From Thiogranum sp. (lineage in GTDB: Bacteria > Pseudomonadota > Gammaproteobacteria > DSM-19610), in assembly GCA_030148805.1 (NCBI GenBank), contig JASBSS010000035.1, positions 310,001 to 374,000 of the forward strand: a stretch of 64,000 nucleotides of DNA, read 5' to 3'. Of this stretch, positions 9,468 through 18,233 are shown in pieces (position 1 is the stretch's first letter; each line of letters opens with the position of its first letter). A program made the position numbers and the translations under genes. Below the pieces are notes generated by a model. That model searched no databases. It saw nothing but the letters and a program-made list of their open reading frames with translations, and had not been told where the DNA came from.

Positions 9468-9971
9468 ATGGTCGGGCGCAGTCTGTTGATATTGCTTTTG
9501 GCGGTTGGCGGGTTCTGGTTGGCAGCCAGTCGGCTGGCATCCGTTCCCGAGATTCGTCCGGCGCCGCTGGTGGAGGCGCAGCCGGAGCGGATCGCGCCCA
9601 GCGGCCCGCCAGCCTATAACCTTCTTGCCGACATTCGCGTCGGTAGCGTCGCCGAGCTGCAGCTGTTGTTCGACCGGGTCGAACAGCTGCTCGACCGCCC
9701 GCTCAGCGACGGCGAGCAGCCGCTGGTCTCGCTGGTGCTCCATGGCCAGGAGGTGCAGTTTTTCGCCCTGCGTAACTATGACAAATATAAAGGTGTGGTG
9801 GACCGGGCGGCCAAGCTGGCCGCGCTCGGCGCCGTGGACATCAGTATCTGCCGCACACAAATGGAAAGCTATGGGATCGAGCCCGATCAGGTGCCCGGTT
9901 TTCTGCGTCAGGTGCCGTACGGACCGGGGGAAGTGGAGCGCCTGCGCGACAAAGGCTACGTCTCCATGTAG
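9468..9971 (+). CDS. DsrE-like domain protein with N-terminal membrane anchor or signal
   Basis: This is a 167-residue protein. Residues 1-20 are hydrophobic (signal peptide or anchor), residues 21-50 are Pro-rich, and residues about 52-165 form a DsrE/DsrF-like fold (ADIRVGSVAEL, PLVSLVLHGQEVQFFA, ICRTQMESYGI, LRQVPYGPGEVERL). Cys near the ICRTQM segment could be the reactive or sulfur-carrying residue seen in related proteins. The DsrE fold is used in sulfur transfer, and this exported subgroup has no settled function. The ATG at 9468 was chosen because the hydrophobic N-terminus begins there; the open frame is much longer upstream. Confidence 0.7.
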   Translation: MVGRSLLILLLAVGGFWLAASRLASVPEIRPAPLVEAQPERIAPSGPPAYNLLADIRVGSVAELQLLFDRVEQLLDRPLSDGEQPLVSLVLHGQEVQFFALRNYDKYKGVVDRAAKLAALGAVDISICRTQMESYGIEPDQVPGFLRQVPYGPGEVERLRDKGYVSM

Positions 9972-9989
9972 CGGGCCTGGGCGTGCGGT

Positions 9990-10256
9990 TCAGACCAGCT
10001 CGGCGTGCTCTACCTGGCCGTAGCGGTCCAGGGTCAGACGCAGGCAGCCCTGGTGCGGAATGCGGCCAGCGATGCGGCCGCCGCCTTCCATGAGAATCTC
10101 CTCGAACTGCACGAATGCCAGTACATGGTGGTCGTTCTGTTCGAGGATTTCATAGTCCAGGGTTTTGTTGTCGATCCAGCCGTTGTGGGCGCAGAAGGCG
10201 GTCAGCTCGCGGCAGGCCATGAGATACCGCTCCACGTGTTCCATCAAGTAGTGCAT
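9990..10256 (-). CDS. Hypothetical protein, 88 residues
   Basis: This is a soluble protein of 88 residues with no recognised domain. It is acidic to neutral with His and Glu clusters (EHVERYLMACRELTAFC, EQNDHHVLAF) and ends with a beta-rich tail. It does not look like a membrane or exported protein. The annotated ATG (10256) has only a weak ribosome site. A strong Shine-Dalgarno sequence 80 bases upstream instead drives a 27-codon ORF that runs into this gene in another frame, so the real N-terminus may differ or translation may be coupled. Confidence 0.5.
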   Translation of the reverse strand: MHYLMEHVERYLMACRELTAFCAHNGWIDNKTLDYEILEQNDHHVLAFVQFEEILMEGGGRIAGRIPHQGCLRLTLDRYGQVEHAELV

Positions 10257-10327
10257 GAGGGCTCTTGCGGGAGATTCTCGGGATCCGACTTTAGCGTGGC
10301 AATCGGGTCCGTCTCGATGACGAGCAT
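10244..10327 (-). CDS. Possible 27-codon leader ORF
   Basis: ATG at 10327 is preceded on the minus strand by AAGGAGGTAACGC, a near-perfect ribosome binding site. The ORF encodes 27 residues (MLVIETDPIATLKSD...) and its stop (10246-10244) lies just inside the 88-residue gene (start 10256). It could be a translationally coupled leader peptide, or the true N-terminus of the downstream protein separated by a frameshift. No similarity is recognised. Confidence 0.35.
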   Translation of the reverse strand: MLVIETDPIATLKSDPENLPQEPSCTT

Positions 10328-10511
10328 GCGTTACCTCCTTGACTGAAAATCAGCGCAGGTCTTGGCAGGTCTCTGTGGACCTGCAAGCAGTATAGATGGT
10401 GCGCGATGATGTGCAAGGCGACAGGGTTGCGTCTGATTTCTGACGCTTGAAGGGCCGCTGGGCTGTGGCCGTGCCGCACGCACCGCGGGGCCCGCGCCGG
10501 TGGCGGGCGCC

Positions 10512-11642
10512 TTACAGAAACAAGGTCAATACGCCGGTATACCCATAGAGGCGTTGATTGAAGATTTCGCCGTTGGCGAAAAAACCTACCAGGGGGAATT
10601 CACCCAGGGCGGCGTGGATCATTTTCACTTCCGCGGAGTCGCCGCCGAACAGATCCTCGCCCCGGCCCAGGCAGGAATAGTACAATCCCGCGCGCGGTCG
10701 GGCGCCACGCAGCCGGGTCTTCAGGCCATCGAGCATCCGTTGCATGTCTTCCCAGGCGGTGTGGCCGTCGCGGCGACAAAACTGGATTTTCTGCCCGGGG
10801 TGTACCAGGTCGCCGATGGCGAGGCGTTTGCCGCCGGTATCGATGCCGATGAGATTGCGCACCAGGTAGTCCCCGGTGTCCGAGCCCTCCACCGGCAGGC
10901 CGGCAAAAATATAACCTGCGGCGCGGTTCAGGTCGCGCGCCAGGATTTCGCCGATATCCTCCTTGAAGACCTCGAGCGCCGGCCGATGGTCGATGCTGTT
11001 GACGATATTGTTGTGGCAATCGGTGATGCTGCGTTTTTCCGCGATCGGGCTGCAGCCCTGGCTGAGTGCCGTAGCCAGAGTCACGCGGTTGTTGAACACC
11101 ACCCCGGAAAGACCGTTTTCCAACAGTTCGTCGGCGACCTGCGGATGGCTGCCGCGCGACGAGCTCAGCCCGCCCACCAGGTAACCGCCGGGCAATTCCG
11201 CATACAGCTGTTTGAGTAGCTCCGGTAGCATGCCATTGCTCGGGTCGCCATGCAGCACCGCCACGTGGCTGGCGGAGTCGCCCAGCCAGGGGTCCCAGGT
11301 GGCCGGCAGATGGTCGGCCGCGCGACCGTAGAAACTCAGTACCCTGAAACTGTCTTCGGGGAAGCAGCCGATCATCACCGCCAGCGCGGGTTGCTGGTGG
11401 TATTCCCGCTGAGTGACGCAGATGCCGATGCCGACGGTGCCGCTCCAGTGCGCCACGCCGGTCGCCTGGCGCAGGCGTTCGAGAATGCGCTGCAGATGAT
11501 CGGCATGATCGTCGCTGACGTAAACGAAGCCGAGGTTGGCCGCTGACGGAATCTCCCCCAGCTGCGCCAGGCAGGTCGTTACCCCTTGCTCCCAATCAGC
11601 GCTTTGCGCATGGCCGAGGAGAAAATTCTGATCGTTACTCAT
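10512..11642 (-). CDS. FIST-domain sensory protein
   Basis: The 376-residue soluble protein matches the FIST_N plus FIST_C architecture: an N-terminal half to about residue 205 (NLGFVYVSDDHADHLQRIL, PALAVMIGCFPED, LLKQLYAELPGGYLVGGLSS) and a C-terminal half from about 215 (GCSPIAEKRSIT, RAAGYIFAGLPVEGSD, CLGRGEDLFGG, LVGFFANGEIF). FIST proteins are proposed small-ligand sensors, often for amino acids, usually fused to or next to signalling domains. Here it stands alone, so no output is visible. It is followed at a distance by prk on the same strand, which is probably not an operon partner. Confidence 0.85.
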   Translation of the reverse strand: MSNDQNFLLGHAQSADWEQGVTTCLAQLGEIPSAANLGFVYVSDDHADHLQRILERLRQATGVAHWSGTVGIGICVTQREYHQQPALAVMIGCFPEDSFRVLSFYGRAADHLPATWDPWLGDSASHVAVLHGDPSNGMLPELLKQLYAELPGGYLVGGLSSSRGSHPQVADELLENGLSGVVFNNRVTLATALSQGCSPIAEKRSITDCHNNIVNSIDHRPALEVFKEDIGEILARDLNRAAGYIFAGLPVEGSDTGDYLVRNLIGIDTGGKRLAIGDLVHPGQKIQFCRRDGHTAWEDMQRMLDGLKTRLRGARPRAGLYYSCLGRGEDLFGGDSAEVKMIHAALGEFPLVGFFANGEIFNQRLYGYTGVLTLFL

Positions 11643-11717
11643 AGCGAACTGGCGAAAAAAGAGGGGCCCACCGACCGGCTGAGCGCCCCCTTCGCTTGAC
11701 TAAGGTCGATCCGCGGG

Positions 11718-12596
11718 TCAGGCGCTTTTTCGCGCCTCCAGCATGCGTTCGATGATGGGAGCCAGAATGATTTCCATGGCGAAGCCCATTTTGCCGCCGG
11801 GAACGACGATGGAGTTGCGCCGTGACATGAACGAGGCGTCCAGCATGTTCAGCAGGTAGGGGAAGTCGATCTCCAGTTTCTTCGGATCGCGGAAACGGAT
11901 GACGACAAAACTTTCATCGGGCGTGGGGATGTCGCGCGCGATAAAGGGGTTGGAGGTGTCGACCGTGGGTACGCGCTGGAAGTTGATGTCGGTGCGCGAG
12001 AACTGCGGCGTGATGTAGTGCACGTAGTCGTGCATGCGGCGCAAAATGGTGTCGGTCACCGCCTCGGCGGAATAACCCCGCTGGGCGCAATCCCGATGGA
12101 TTTTCTGGATCCATTCCAGATTGACGATCGGCACCACACCGATCAGCAGATCCACGTACTGGGCCACGTTCACCGAGCCGTCGACGGCGCCGCCGTGCAG
12201 CCCCTCGTAGAACAGCAGATCGGTCCCCGGCGGAATGCTCTCCCAGGGGGTGAATTCGCCCGGCTTCTGGCCGAAAGGCTCGGCTTCCTCGTCGCTGTGC
12301 AAATAGTAGCGGCGTTCGCAGCTGCCGGTCTCGGCGTAGGTCTTGAACGTCTCGGCCAGCTTGTCGAACAGGTTGGCCTCAGGACCGAAATGGCTGAAAT
12401 TGCGGTTGCCTTCGTTTTCCGCCCGCGACATAGCCTCCTTCATGGCGACGCGGTCGTAGCGATGGTAGCTGTCGCCCTCGATGACCGCGGGGTTGACCCC
12501 TTCACGGCGGAAAATGTGCTCGAAAGCCACTTTGACGGTCGTGGTGCCGGCGCCGGATGATCCCGTAACGGCGATCACAGGGTGTTTCTGGGACAT
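11718..12596 (-). CDS. prk: Phosphoribulokinase (proteobacterial type I)
   Basis: The 292-residue enzyme phosphorylates ribulose-5-phosphate to RuBP for the Calvin-Benson cycle. The Walker A motif TGSSGAGTTT is at residues 11-20. It is followed by VIEGDSYHRYDR, NFSHFGPEANLFD, the Walker-B-like YEGLHGG and the C-terminal IVVPGGKMGFAMEIIL. Length and motifs are those of the octameric proteobacterial form, not the longer plant/cyanobacterial form. RuBisCO genes are not in the window. A good minus-strand promoter lies about 175 bases upstream. This gene is the main reason to infer autotrophy. Confidence 0.95.
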   Translation of the reverse strand: MSQKHPVIAVTGSSGAGTTTVKVAFEHIFRREGVNPAVIEGDSYHRYDRVAMKEAMSRAENEGNRNFSHFGPEANLFDKLAETFKTYAETGSCERRYYLHSDEEAEPFGQKPGEFTPWESIPPGTDLLFYEGLHGGAVDGSVNVAQYVDLLIGVVPIVNLEWIQKIHRDCAQRGYSAEAVTDTILRRMHDYVHYITPQFSRTDINFQRVPTVDTSNPFIARDIPTPDESFVVIRFRDPKKLEIDFPYLLNMLDASFMSRRNSIVVPGGKMGFAMEIILAPIIERMLEARKSA

Positions 12597-12769
12597 GCCA
12601 ATCTCCTCAAAACTAAAAACGCAAAAGTGTCGGGCGCCCTACCTGGACGAGGCAGGCACAGCGCCGGAATGCTTGAATTTTGTCGCGCGAACACCGGCAG
12701 TTAGAGCGGCGGGCCGGGCGGCGTCCGAAACGGCGTATTGAACCATGTTGGCCGTTGGCCGACAACTTC

Positions 12770-12798
12770 ATTATAACTTTTTGTTTTATATTGGGAAA
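12770..12798 (-). promoter_or_regulatory. Promoter upstream of prk
   Basis: On the minus strand a perfect TATAAT (12775-12770) lies 17 bases downstream of TTTCCC (12798-12793). This is in an AT-rich patch that stands out from its GC-rich surroundings. It points toward prk with a 5' leader of about 165 bases. The -35 box is weak. Confidence 0.5.
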
Positions 12799-12820
12799 GA
12801 CGAGGGCGGTCGGAGGGCGG

Positions 12821-13534
12821 CTAAGACCGGCGGCGATAAAACAGATCGCTGACCCGATGTCCCAGCCGCTCACCGCGCTGTTCGAATTTGGTTCGCGGGC
12901 GTGGCGCTCGCGGGTTCGCGCCAGCCGCATCGGGGGCCAGTTGCGGGCACTGATCGAGCACCTGGCGCATGTGGTGCGCATAGGGCTGCCAGTCGGTCGC
13001 CAGATGAAACAGGCCGCCCGGTTTGAGTTTGCGCGCGATCAGCGCGGCGAACTCGGGCTGCACGATGCGTCGTTTATGGTGTTTCTTCTTCGGCCAGGGG
13101 TCGGGGAACAGCAGCAGCACCCGCTCCAGGCTGGCGTCGTCCAGGCAATGGTGCAGGATCTCCAGGGCGTCGTGGCAGTAGACGCGGACGTTACCGAGGG
13201 CGCCGGCGTCCAGCGCCTGCAACAGCTGGCCGACACCGGGCCGGTGGACTTCGATCCCGATGAAATCCTGCGTGGGTTCGGCGGCGGCCATCGCCGCCAG
13301 GCTGCGGCCGTTGCCGAAACCGATTTCCAGGGTCAAGGGCGCGCGGCGCCCGAACACGCTCGTCGGGTCCAGGCGCTGTCCCGGCAACAGTCCGTAGCGC
13401 GGCCACAGACGCTCAAGCGCGTTCTGCTGGCCGGGCGTGAGGCGGCCTTCGCGGCGGACAAAGGAGCGGATCCGCCGGGGGAACGGCGCGGGATTAGAAA
13501 AAGGTTCCGTCAAGAGGCGAGGACGCGCTGGCAA
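12821..13534 (-). CDS. trmB: tRNA (guanine(46)-N7)-methyltransferase
   Basis: The 237-residue SAM-dependent enzyme makes m7G46 in tRNA. Family landmarks are [14 protein letters not shown] at the N-terminus, [13 protein letters not shown] (SAM motif I), [29 protein letters not shown] (the signature PDPW...KxxHxKRR) and [12 protein letters not shown] near the end. No ATG is available at the N-terminus. The best start is TTG at 13534, with TTG 13513 as an alternative, and both overlap the end of thiG. It is probably cotranscribed with thiS-thiG. Confidence 0.92.
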   Translation of the reverse strand: MPARPRLLTEPFSNPAPFPRRIRSFVRREGRLTPGQQNALERLWPRYGLLPGQRLDPTSVFGRRAPLTLEIGFGNGRSLAAMAAAEPTQDFIGIEVHRPGVGQLLQALDAGALGNVRVYCHDALEILHHCLDDASLERVLLLFPDPWPKKKHHKRRIVQPEFAALIARKLKPGGLFHLATDWQPYAHHMRQVLDQCPQLAPDAAGANPRAPRPRTKFEQRGERLGHRVSDLFYRRRS

Positions 13535-14306
13535 AGCGCTTTTTCGGAATCCGGCCGGCCAGCCAGGATTCGCGCCCGGCTTCGATGGCCTTTTTCATCG
13601 CCGAGGCCATCAGCACCGGTTCGCGCGCGCCCGCGATGGCGGTGTTCATCAGTACGCCGTCGCAGCCCAGTTCCATGGCGATGGCGGCGTCCGAGGCGCA
13701 GCCGACGCCGGCGTCGACCAGAATGGGGACCTTGGCGTTTTCGATGATGGTGCGGATATTGTGGGGATTGCGGATCCCCAGGCCCGAGCCGATCGGCGCC
13801 GCCAAGGGCATGACCGCGACGCAGCCCATGTCCTCCAGACGCTTGGCGATGATCGGGTCGTCGTTAGTGTAGACCATCACCCGGAAGCCCTCGGCGATCA
13901 GCGTGGCCGCCGCCTCCAGGGTCTGGACTATGTCCGGAAACAGGGTTTTCTCATCGCCCAGGACCTCCAGTTTCACCAGCGTATGGCCGTCGAGCAGCTC
14001 GCGCGCCAGCCGACAGGTGCGCACCGCCTCTTCGGCGCTGTAGCAACCGGCGGTATTGGGCAGGTAGGTGTAGCGCTGTGGCGGCAGCACATCCAATAGA
14101 CTGGGTTCATCCTGATGCTGACCGATGTTGGTGCGACGGATGGCGACGGTGACGATCTGCGCGCCGCTGGCCTCCACGGCCAGGCGGGTCTGCTCGAGAT
14201 CGCGGTACTTGCCGGTGCCGACCAGCAGGCGTGACTGGTAGGCGCTGCCGTCGATGATCAGGTCATCGGAATTCGCCGCGCTGGCGGTGGACATTACGCT
14301 GGACAT
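13494..14306 (-). CDS. thiG: Thiazole synthase ThiG
   Basis: This 270-residue TIM-barrel enzyme builds the thiamin thiazole from DXP, dehydroglycine and ThiS-thiocarboxylate. Visible features are [51 protein letters not shown] (with the Schiff-base lysine), the phosphate-binding [14 protein letters not shown] and [21 protein letters not shown] 14306 was chosen because an AGGAG site precedes it; an earlier in-frame start would overlap thiS. It lies directly downstream of thiS and overlaps trmB. Confidence 0.95.
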   Translation of the reverse strand: MSSVMSTASAANSDDLIIDGSAYQSRLLVGTGKYRDLEQTRLAVEASGAQIVTVAIRRTNIGQHQDEPSLLDVLPPQRYTYLPNTAGCYSAEEAVRTCRLARELLDGHTLVKLEVLGDEKTLFPDIVQTLEAAATLIAEGFRVMVYTNDDPIIAKRLEDMGCVAVMPLAAPIGSGLGIRNPHNIRTIIENAKVPILVDAGVGCASDAAIAMELGCDGVLMNTAIAGAREPVLMASAMKKAIEAGRESWLAGRIPKKRFASASSPLDGTFF

Positions 14307-14322
14307 AGGGGCATGCTCCTGT

Positions 14323-14529
14323 TCACTGGCCGCCGCCGCCAATGGCGCGCACGATCTCGATGCGGTCGCCGGGCTGGAAATAGTGGCTGTCGAAGCGACT
14401 GCGCGGCACGATTTCCCGATTCACCTCCATCGCCAGGCGGGTCGACTGCAGGCCCAGGTGGGCGATCAGCGCGCTGGCGCTGAGCCCGTCGGGCAGCTGC
14501 TCGGGTTTGCCGTTGATGACAAGTTCCAT
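14323..14529 (-). CDS. thiS: Sulfur carrier protein ThiS (with an extra C-terminal Gln)
   Basis: This is a 68-residue ubiquitin-like carrier ([15 protein letters not shown]..., [23 protein letters not shown]). ThiS donates sulfur to ThiG as a C-terminal thiocarboxylate, which normally requires the chain to end in Gly-Gly. Here the last codons read GGC GGC GGC GGC CAG TGA, so the translated protein ends GGGGQ. Either Gln is removed after translation, or the family tolerates it here, or the stop codon has drifted. Start ATG 14529. It is followed by thiG 17 bases on. Confidence 0.9.
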   Translation of the reverse strand: MELVINGKPEQLPDGLSASALIAHLGLQSTRLAMEVNREIVPRSRFDSHYFQPGDRIEIVRAIGGGGQ

Positions 14530-14589
14530 GGCGCCGCATTCTACCCGAAAAGTTGCATCAGCGTGGATTCCATGCACAAATAACAGGTT

Positions 14590-16422
14590 ATGCACGAGCG
14601 CCAGGAAGATCTGATCAATGTCGAGGCGGCGGTGACCCTCGACGGTCTGTTCAATCAGCGCGTCCACCGCAGTCCCCAGGCACCGGCCTATCGCTATTTC
14701 GATCGCACCGGGCAAGGCTGGTGCGCTATCAGCTGGCGCGAAACCGCCGACCGGGTCATGCGCTGGCGGGCGGCGCTCGCGGGCGAGGCGCTGGAGGCGG
14801 GCGCGCGGGTCGCCATCCAGTTGCGCAACGGGCTCGACTGGGTCTGTTTCGATCAGGCGGCTCTTGCCGAGGGACTGGTGTCGGTGCCGCTGTACCCGGA
14901 CGATCGTCCCGACAATCTCGCCTATATCCTCAACGACGCCGCCGTACGCCTGCTGCTGGTGCAGAATCTGGCTCAGTGGCGGAAGCTGGCAGCGACACTG
15001 GCCGGGAACGAAGGTCTGCAACGCGTGTTGATCCGCGATACGCCCGCCGCCGCCGAGAAGACCGCGGCGCTGGCGGCGGACGCGCGGGTGCGATTCCTGG
15101 CCGACTGGCTGCCGGCGCGGGTCTCACCGCGCGCGGCGCGGCGCGGCGATGCCCACGCCCTGGCGAGCATCGTCTATACCTCGGGTACCACCGGGCACCC
15201 CAAGGGGGTGATGCTGAGTCATTATAATATGCTCTCGGTGGCGCACGCCGTGCTGGCCTCCATCGAGGTCTATCCGCAGGATCTGTTCCTGTCCTTTCTG
15301 CCGCTTTCGCACACCCTCGAGCGCACCGCCGGCTATTACCTGCCGATGATGGCCGGCGCCTGTGTCGCGCACGCGCGTTCGGTGGCCCAACTGGCCGAGG
15401 ACCTGCAACAGGTCCGGCCCAGCGTGCTGATTGCCGTGCCGCGGGTGTTCGAGCGTATCCACCGCCGCCTGCTCGATCGGCTGGGGTCAGCTTCGCCCGT
15501 GGCGCGCGGTCTGTTCCACGCAGCGGTGGTGGCCGGGTGGCACGAGTTTCGGCGCCGGCAGGGCGACGCCGGCTGGCGCCCCGATCAGCTCTATCATCCG
15601 CTGCTGCGTAAGCTTGTGGGTGACAAAATCAGCGCCAGGCTGGGCGGCAAGCTGCGCTACGCCGTCAGTGGCGGCGCGCCGCTGCCCCTGTATGTGGCGC
15701 GCACCTTCATCGGTCTGGGCGTGGAAATTCTGCAGGGTTACGGCTTGACCGAGACCAGTCCGGTGATCAGCGTGAATCTGCCGGGGCACAATGATCCCGC
15801 CAGTGTCGGTCCGCCGTTGCGCGGCATCGAGGCTAGGATTGGCGCAGACAGCGAACTGCTGGTCAAGACGCCCGGTGCCACCCTCGGCTACTGGAACAAT
15901 CACGCCGCCACCTCGGAGTTGATCGACGCCCAGGGCTGGCTGCACACCGGCGACCAGGCGCGCATCGGCAGCGAAGGCCGGCTTTACATCACCGGCCGTC
16001 TCAAGGACATCCTGGTGATGTCCAACGGCGAAAAGATTCCGCCCGCCGACATGGAGACGGCGATCTGCGCCGATCCTTTGTTCGATCAGGCGCTGGTGGT
16101 CGGCGAGGGTCGTCCTTGTCTGGGGGCGGTATTGGTGCTCAATCGGGAGCGCTGGTTCGGCTTTGTCAAGGAGCTGGGACTGGATCCGTACCAGTCTCAG
16201 GTGCTCCAGGACCCTCGAGTGCACAAAAAGGTACTGGCGCGGGTCAAGGCACAACTGCGCGCGTTTCCCGGCTATGCCCGGGTGCGGTGTCTGGTACTCA
16301 GCCTGGAGCCCTGGAGTGTCGACAACGACTTGCTCACGCCGACACTGAAAAAACGGCGGGCCGTCCTGGTGGAAAAATTCGCCGCCGCGATCGACGCGGC
16401 CTTTGCCGCTGCCCTGGGGTGA
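14590..16422 (+). CDS. Long-chain acyl-CoA synthetase / AMP-dependent ligase (FadD15/ACSL-like)
   Basis: The 610-residue member of the ANL superfamily activates a carboxylic acid as acyl-AMP and then a thioester. The P-loop-like YTSGTTGHPKG is at 196-206. It is followed by the QGYGLTETSP motif, the hinge and Asp region GWLHTGDQARI, and ITGRLKDILVMSNGEKIPP. The FLPLSHTLERTAGYY segment and overall length fit the long-chain ACSL group rather than acetyl-CoA synthetases. It is divergent from thiS, with a gap of only 60 bases. The substrate is inferred, not shown. Confidence 0.88.
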   Translation: MHERQEDLINVEAAVTLDGLFNQRVHRSPQAPAYRYFDRTGQGWCAISWRETADRVMRWRAALAGEALEAGARVAIQLRNGLDWVCFDQAALAEGLVSVPLYPDDRPDNLAYILNDAAVRLLLVQNLAQWRKLAATLAGNEGLQRVLIRDTPAAAEKTAALAADARVRFLADWLPARVSPRAARRGDAHALASIVYTSGTTGHPKGVMLSHYNMLSVAHAVLASIEVYPQDLFLSFLPLSHTLERTAGYYLPMMAGACVAHARSVAQLAEDLQQVRPSVLIAVPRVFERIHRRLLDRLGSASPVARGLFHAAVVAGWHEFRRRQGDAGWRPDQLYHPLLRKLVGDKISARLGGKLRYAVSGGAPLPLYVARTFIGLGVEILQGYGLTETSPVISVNLPGHNDPASVGPPLRGIEARIGADSELLVKTPGATLGYWNNHAATSELIDAQGWLHTGDQARIGSEGRLYITGRLKDILVMSNGEKIPPADMETAICADPLFDQALVVGEGRPCLGAVLVLNRERWFGFVKELGLDPYQSQVLQDPRVHKKVLARVKAQLRAFPGYARVRCLVLSLEPWSVDNDLLTPTLKKRRAVLVEKFAAAIDAAFAAALG

Positions 16423-16541
16423 GGCGGCTGTAAGCCCCTTCGACAGACCCGCCGTTCGGCCCCAATCCCTAAGCCGCTGTTCTGCCGTCATTATGCTCAA
16501 TTTCTTGTAGGATGCAGATGCCTTAGGCTGTCGGACAGATT

Positions 16542-16557
16542 GACAGTGACAACTGTC
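16542..16557. promoter_or_regulatory. Short inverted repeat upstream of the VPEP-CTERM gene
   Basis: GACAGT-GACA-ACTGTC is a perfect 6-bp inverted repeat in the 250-bp gap before 16674. It is followed by an AT-rich stretch (16570-16605) in which a promoter could lie. A protein-binding site is possible but unproven. Confidence 0.3.
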
Positions 16558-16673
16558 TCATAGTGGCAACTAAATGAATTAAAAGATAAAACTATAGTGG
16601 AGCGGAATTTGCACAGATTTGGGGATTCCCGCCCCGCAACCCACGGGGCCAGCTTTACGGAGCGCCCCACGCC

Positions 16674-17312
16674 GTGACACCCACTGCTTTGTTAGCCTCG
16701 CTGTCCGCCACCATCTGGTTGGCGCTGAGCAGCTTTTCGGTGCAGGCCGCTTCCGTGGCCTATTTTCTGGATCAGTCGAACGACATGCCGAATGGGGTCA
16801 ATTATCTCAAGGTCACGGTCAGCGACAGCCTGGCCAATCTCGGCGATATCGACTTCCGCGTCGACGTGCTGACAGCCAACTTTCCTTCGCCCGGTAGCAA
16901 CTTCGGCATGCAGGCGTTCTCGTTCAACTACGACACCAGCTTTAACGTCACCCCGACCAACATCGTCAATATCGACCCCTCGACCTGGACCATCAGCCAG
17001 GATGCGAACGCCGGCGGCGGTTTTGGCAGGTTCGAGTTTCAGCTTTCCGGTACCGGTTCCAGCCGCGCGGAGCTGATGACCTTTTCCATCACCGGCGTCA
17101 ACGGCGACACGCCGTCGACCTATGCGATGGGATCGACGTTGAATCCGGTGGCGGTGGAGTTCTTCGCCGCGCACGTGGCGGGGTACGACGCCGGCAATGG
17201 GGTGACCAGCGCCCAGTTCGCGGGTTCCAAGCCGGTGCCGGTGCCCGCGGCACTCTGGCTGCTAGGCAGCGGCTTGCTGGGTCTGGTGGGGTGGGTGCGC
17301 CGCAGAAACTGA
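16674..17312 (+). CDS. Exported protein with VPLPA/PEP-CTERM-type sorting tail
   Basis: The 212-residue protein starts at GTG with a signal peptide (hydrophobic core, cleavage near VQAAS). A secreted beta-rich domain without recognised catalytic motifs follows. The C-terminal tail has the sorting layout: VPVPAALWLLGSG (VPxPAxxWLLGSG), a hydrophobic helix (LLGLVGWV) and RRRN. Such tails are processed by EpsH-type exosortases and link proteins to exopolysaccharide. No exosortase is in this window. The ligand or role is unknown. A strong terminator follows. Confidence 0.8.
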   Translation: MTPTALLASLSATIWLALSSFSVQAASVAYFLDQSNDMPNGVNYLKVTVSDSLANLGDIDFRVDVLTANFPSPGSNFGMQAFSFNYDTSFNVTPTNIVNIDPSTWTISQDANAGGGFGRFEFQLSGTGSSRAELMTFSITGVNGDTPSTYAMGSTLNPVAVEFFAAHVAGYDAGNGVTSAQFAGSKPVPVPAALWLLGSGLLGLVGWVRRRN

Positions 17313-17334
17313 TTTCAGGGGAGATTCCAGGCAG

Positions 17335-17367
17335 GAAAAAAGGCGGTCCTCGGACCGCCTTTTTTTG
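17335..17367. terminator. Bidirectional rho-independent terminator
   Basis: AGGCGGTCC (17341-17349) and GGACCGCCT (17352-17360) form a perfect 9-bp stem. A T-run follows to the right and an A-run to the left. It ends both the VPEP-CTERM gene and the convergent OmpA-type gene. Confidence 0.92.
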
Positions 17368-17372
17368 CCCGC

Positions 17373-18056
17373 TCAGGTCAGCGGTGTCAGGCGTATTTCG
17401 ACCCGTCGGTTCTGGGCCCGCCCCTCGGCGGTGTCGTTGCTGGCGATCGGCGCGTGCTCTCCCATGCCCTGGGTGACGATGCGCTGCGGCAGCACCCGTT
17501 GGCTCTCCAGATAGCGGGCGACACTGCTGGCGCGCGCTTCCGACAGGCGCTGGTTGTACGCGTCCGGGCCGGTGCTGTCGGTGTGGCCGATGACATCGAC
17601 ATAGGTCTTTTCGTATTCGTTGATCACCAGCGCCACGGAGTCCAGTACCGAGTAGAAGCCCGAGGCGATACTGCTGGAGTCGGTGGCGAAAGTGATATTG
17701 CTCGGCATGTTCAGGATGATGGAGTCGCCGACGCGGGTGACGCTCACGCCCGTGCCTTGCAGGCGGGCGCGCAGCTTGGCTTCTTCCTTGTCCATGTAAT
17801 CGCCCACGGCGGCGCCGGTGAGCGCGCCGAGGCCGGCGCCGATCAAAACGCCCTTGCGCTTGCCGCCGCTGAGGATGGCGCCCGCCACGGCACCGCCCAG
17901 GGCGCCCACGCCGGCGCCAATGGAGGCGTTGGCGGTTTTACGCTCGCCGGTATAGGGATCGGTGGTCTGGCAGCCGGCCAGGATCAGGACGGCGGCCGTG
18001 GACAGGCCGATCAGCCGCAGGCTGGAAGGTCGCCGCCGGGTCATGGAATACAGCAT
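17373..18056 (-). CDS. OmpA-family lipoprotein (YiaD-like peptidoglycan-binding)
   Basis: This is a 227-residue protein. The lipobox LILAGC places the lipidated Cys at residue 29. A glycine-zipper region (about 45-88: GAGVGALGGAVAGAIL, GAGLGALTGAAVGDYM) follows, then a C-terminal OmpA domain (about 115-225) with ITFATDSSSI, VIGHTDSTGPDAYNQRLSEARA, GMGEHAPIASNDTAEGRAQNRRVEI. The Asp and Arg residues for diaminopimelate binding are present. It probably tethers the outer membrane to peptidoglycan. ATG 18044 is an alternative start that gives a shorter signal. Confidence 0.9.
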   Translation of the reverse strand: MLYSMTRRRPSSLRLIGLSTAAVLILAGCQTTDPYTGERKTANASIGAGVGALGGAVAGAILSGGKRKGVLIGAGLGALTGAAVGDYMDKEEAKLRARLQGTGVSVTRVGDSIILNMPSNITFATDSSSIASGFYSVLDSVALVINEYEKTYVDVIGHTDSTGPDAYNQRLSEARASSVARYLESQRVLPQRIVTQGMGEHAPIASNDTAEGRAQNRRVEIRLTPLT

Positions 18057-18233
18057 AGGGAGTCCTCATTCAATGTACCCGGTCAGCATACACCAGGTGC
18101 CGACCGCTGTGGATGGCGAAGGCGCGCGCCGATGGCCGTTTGTTGCCGCTGCCCGACAGGGCGGGCGCGGATGACGGTTTGAGTCCAGGTTCGCCGGCGA
18201 GTTCCCGGGCGGTTCCGGCAGGGGCCCCGGGAG

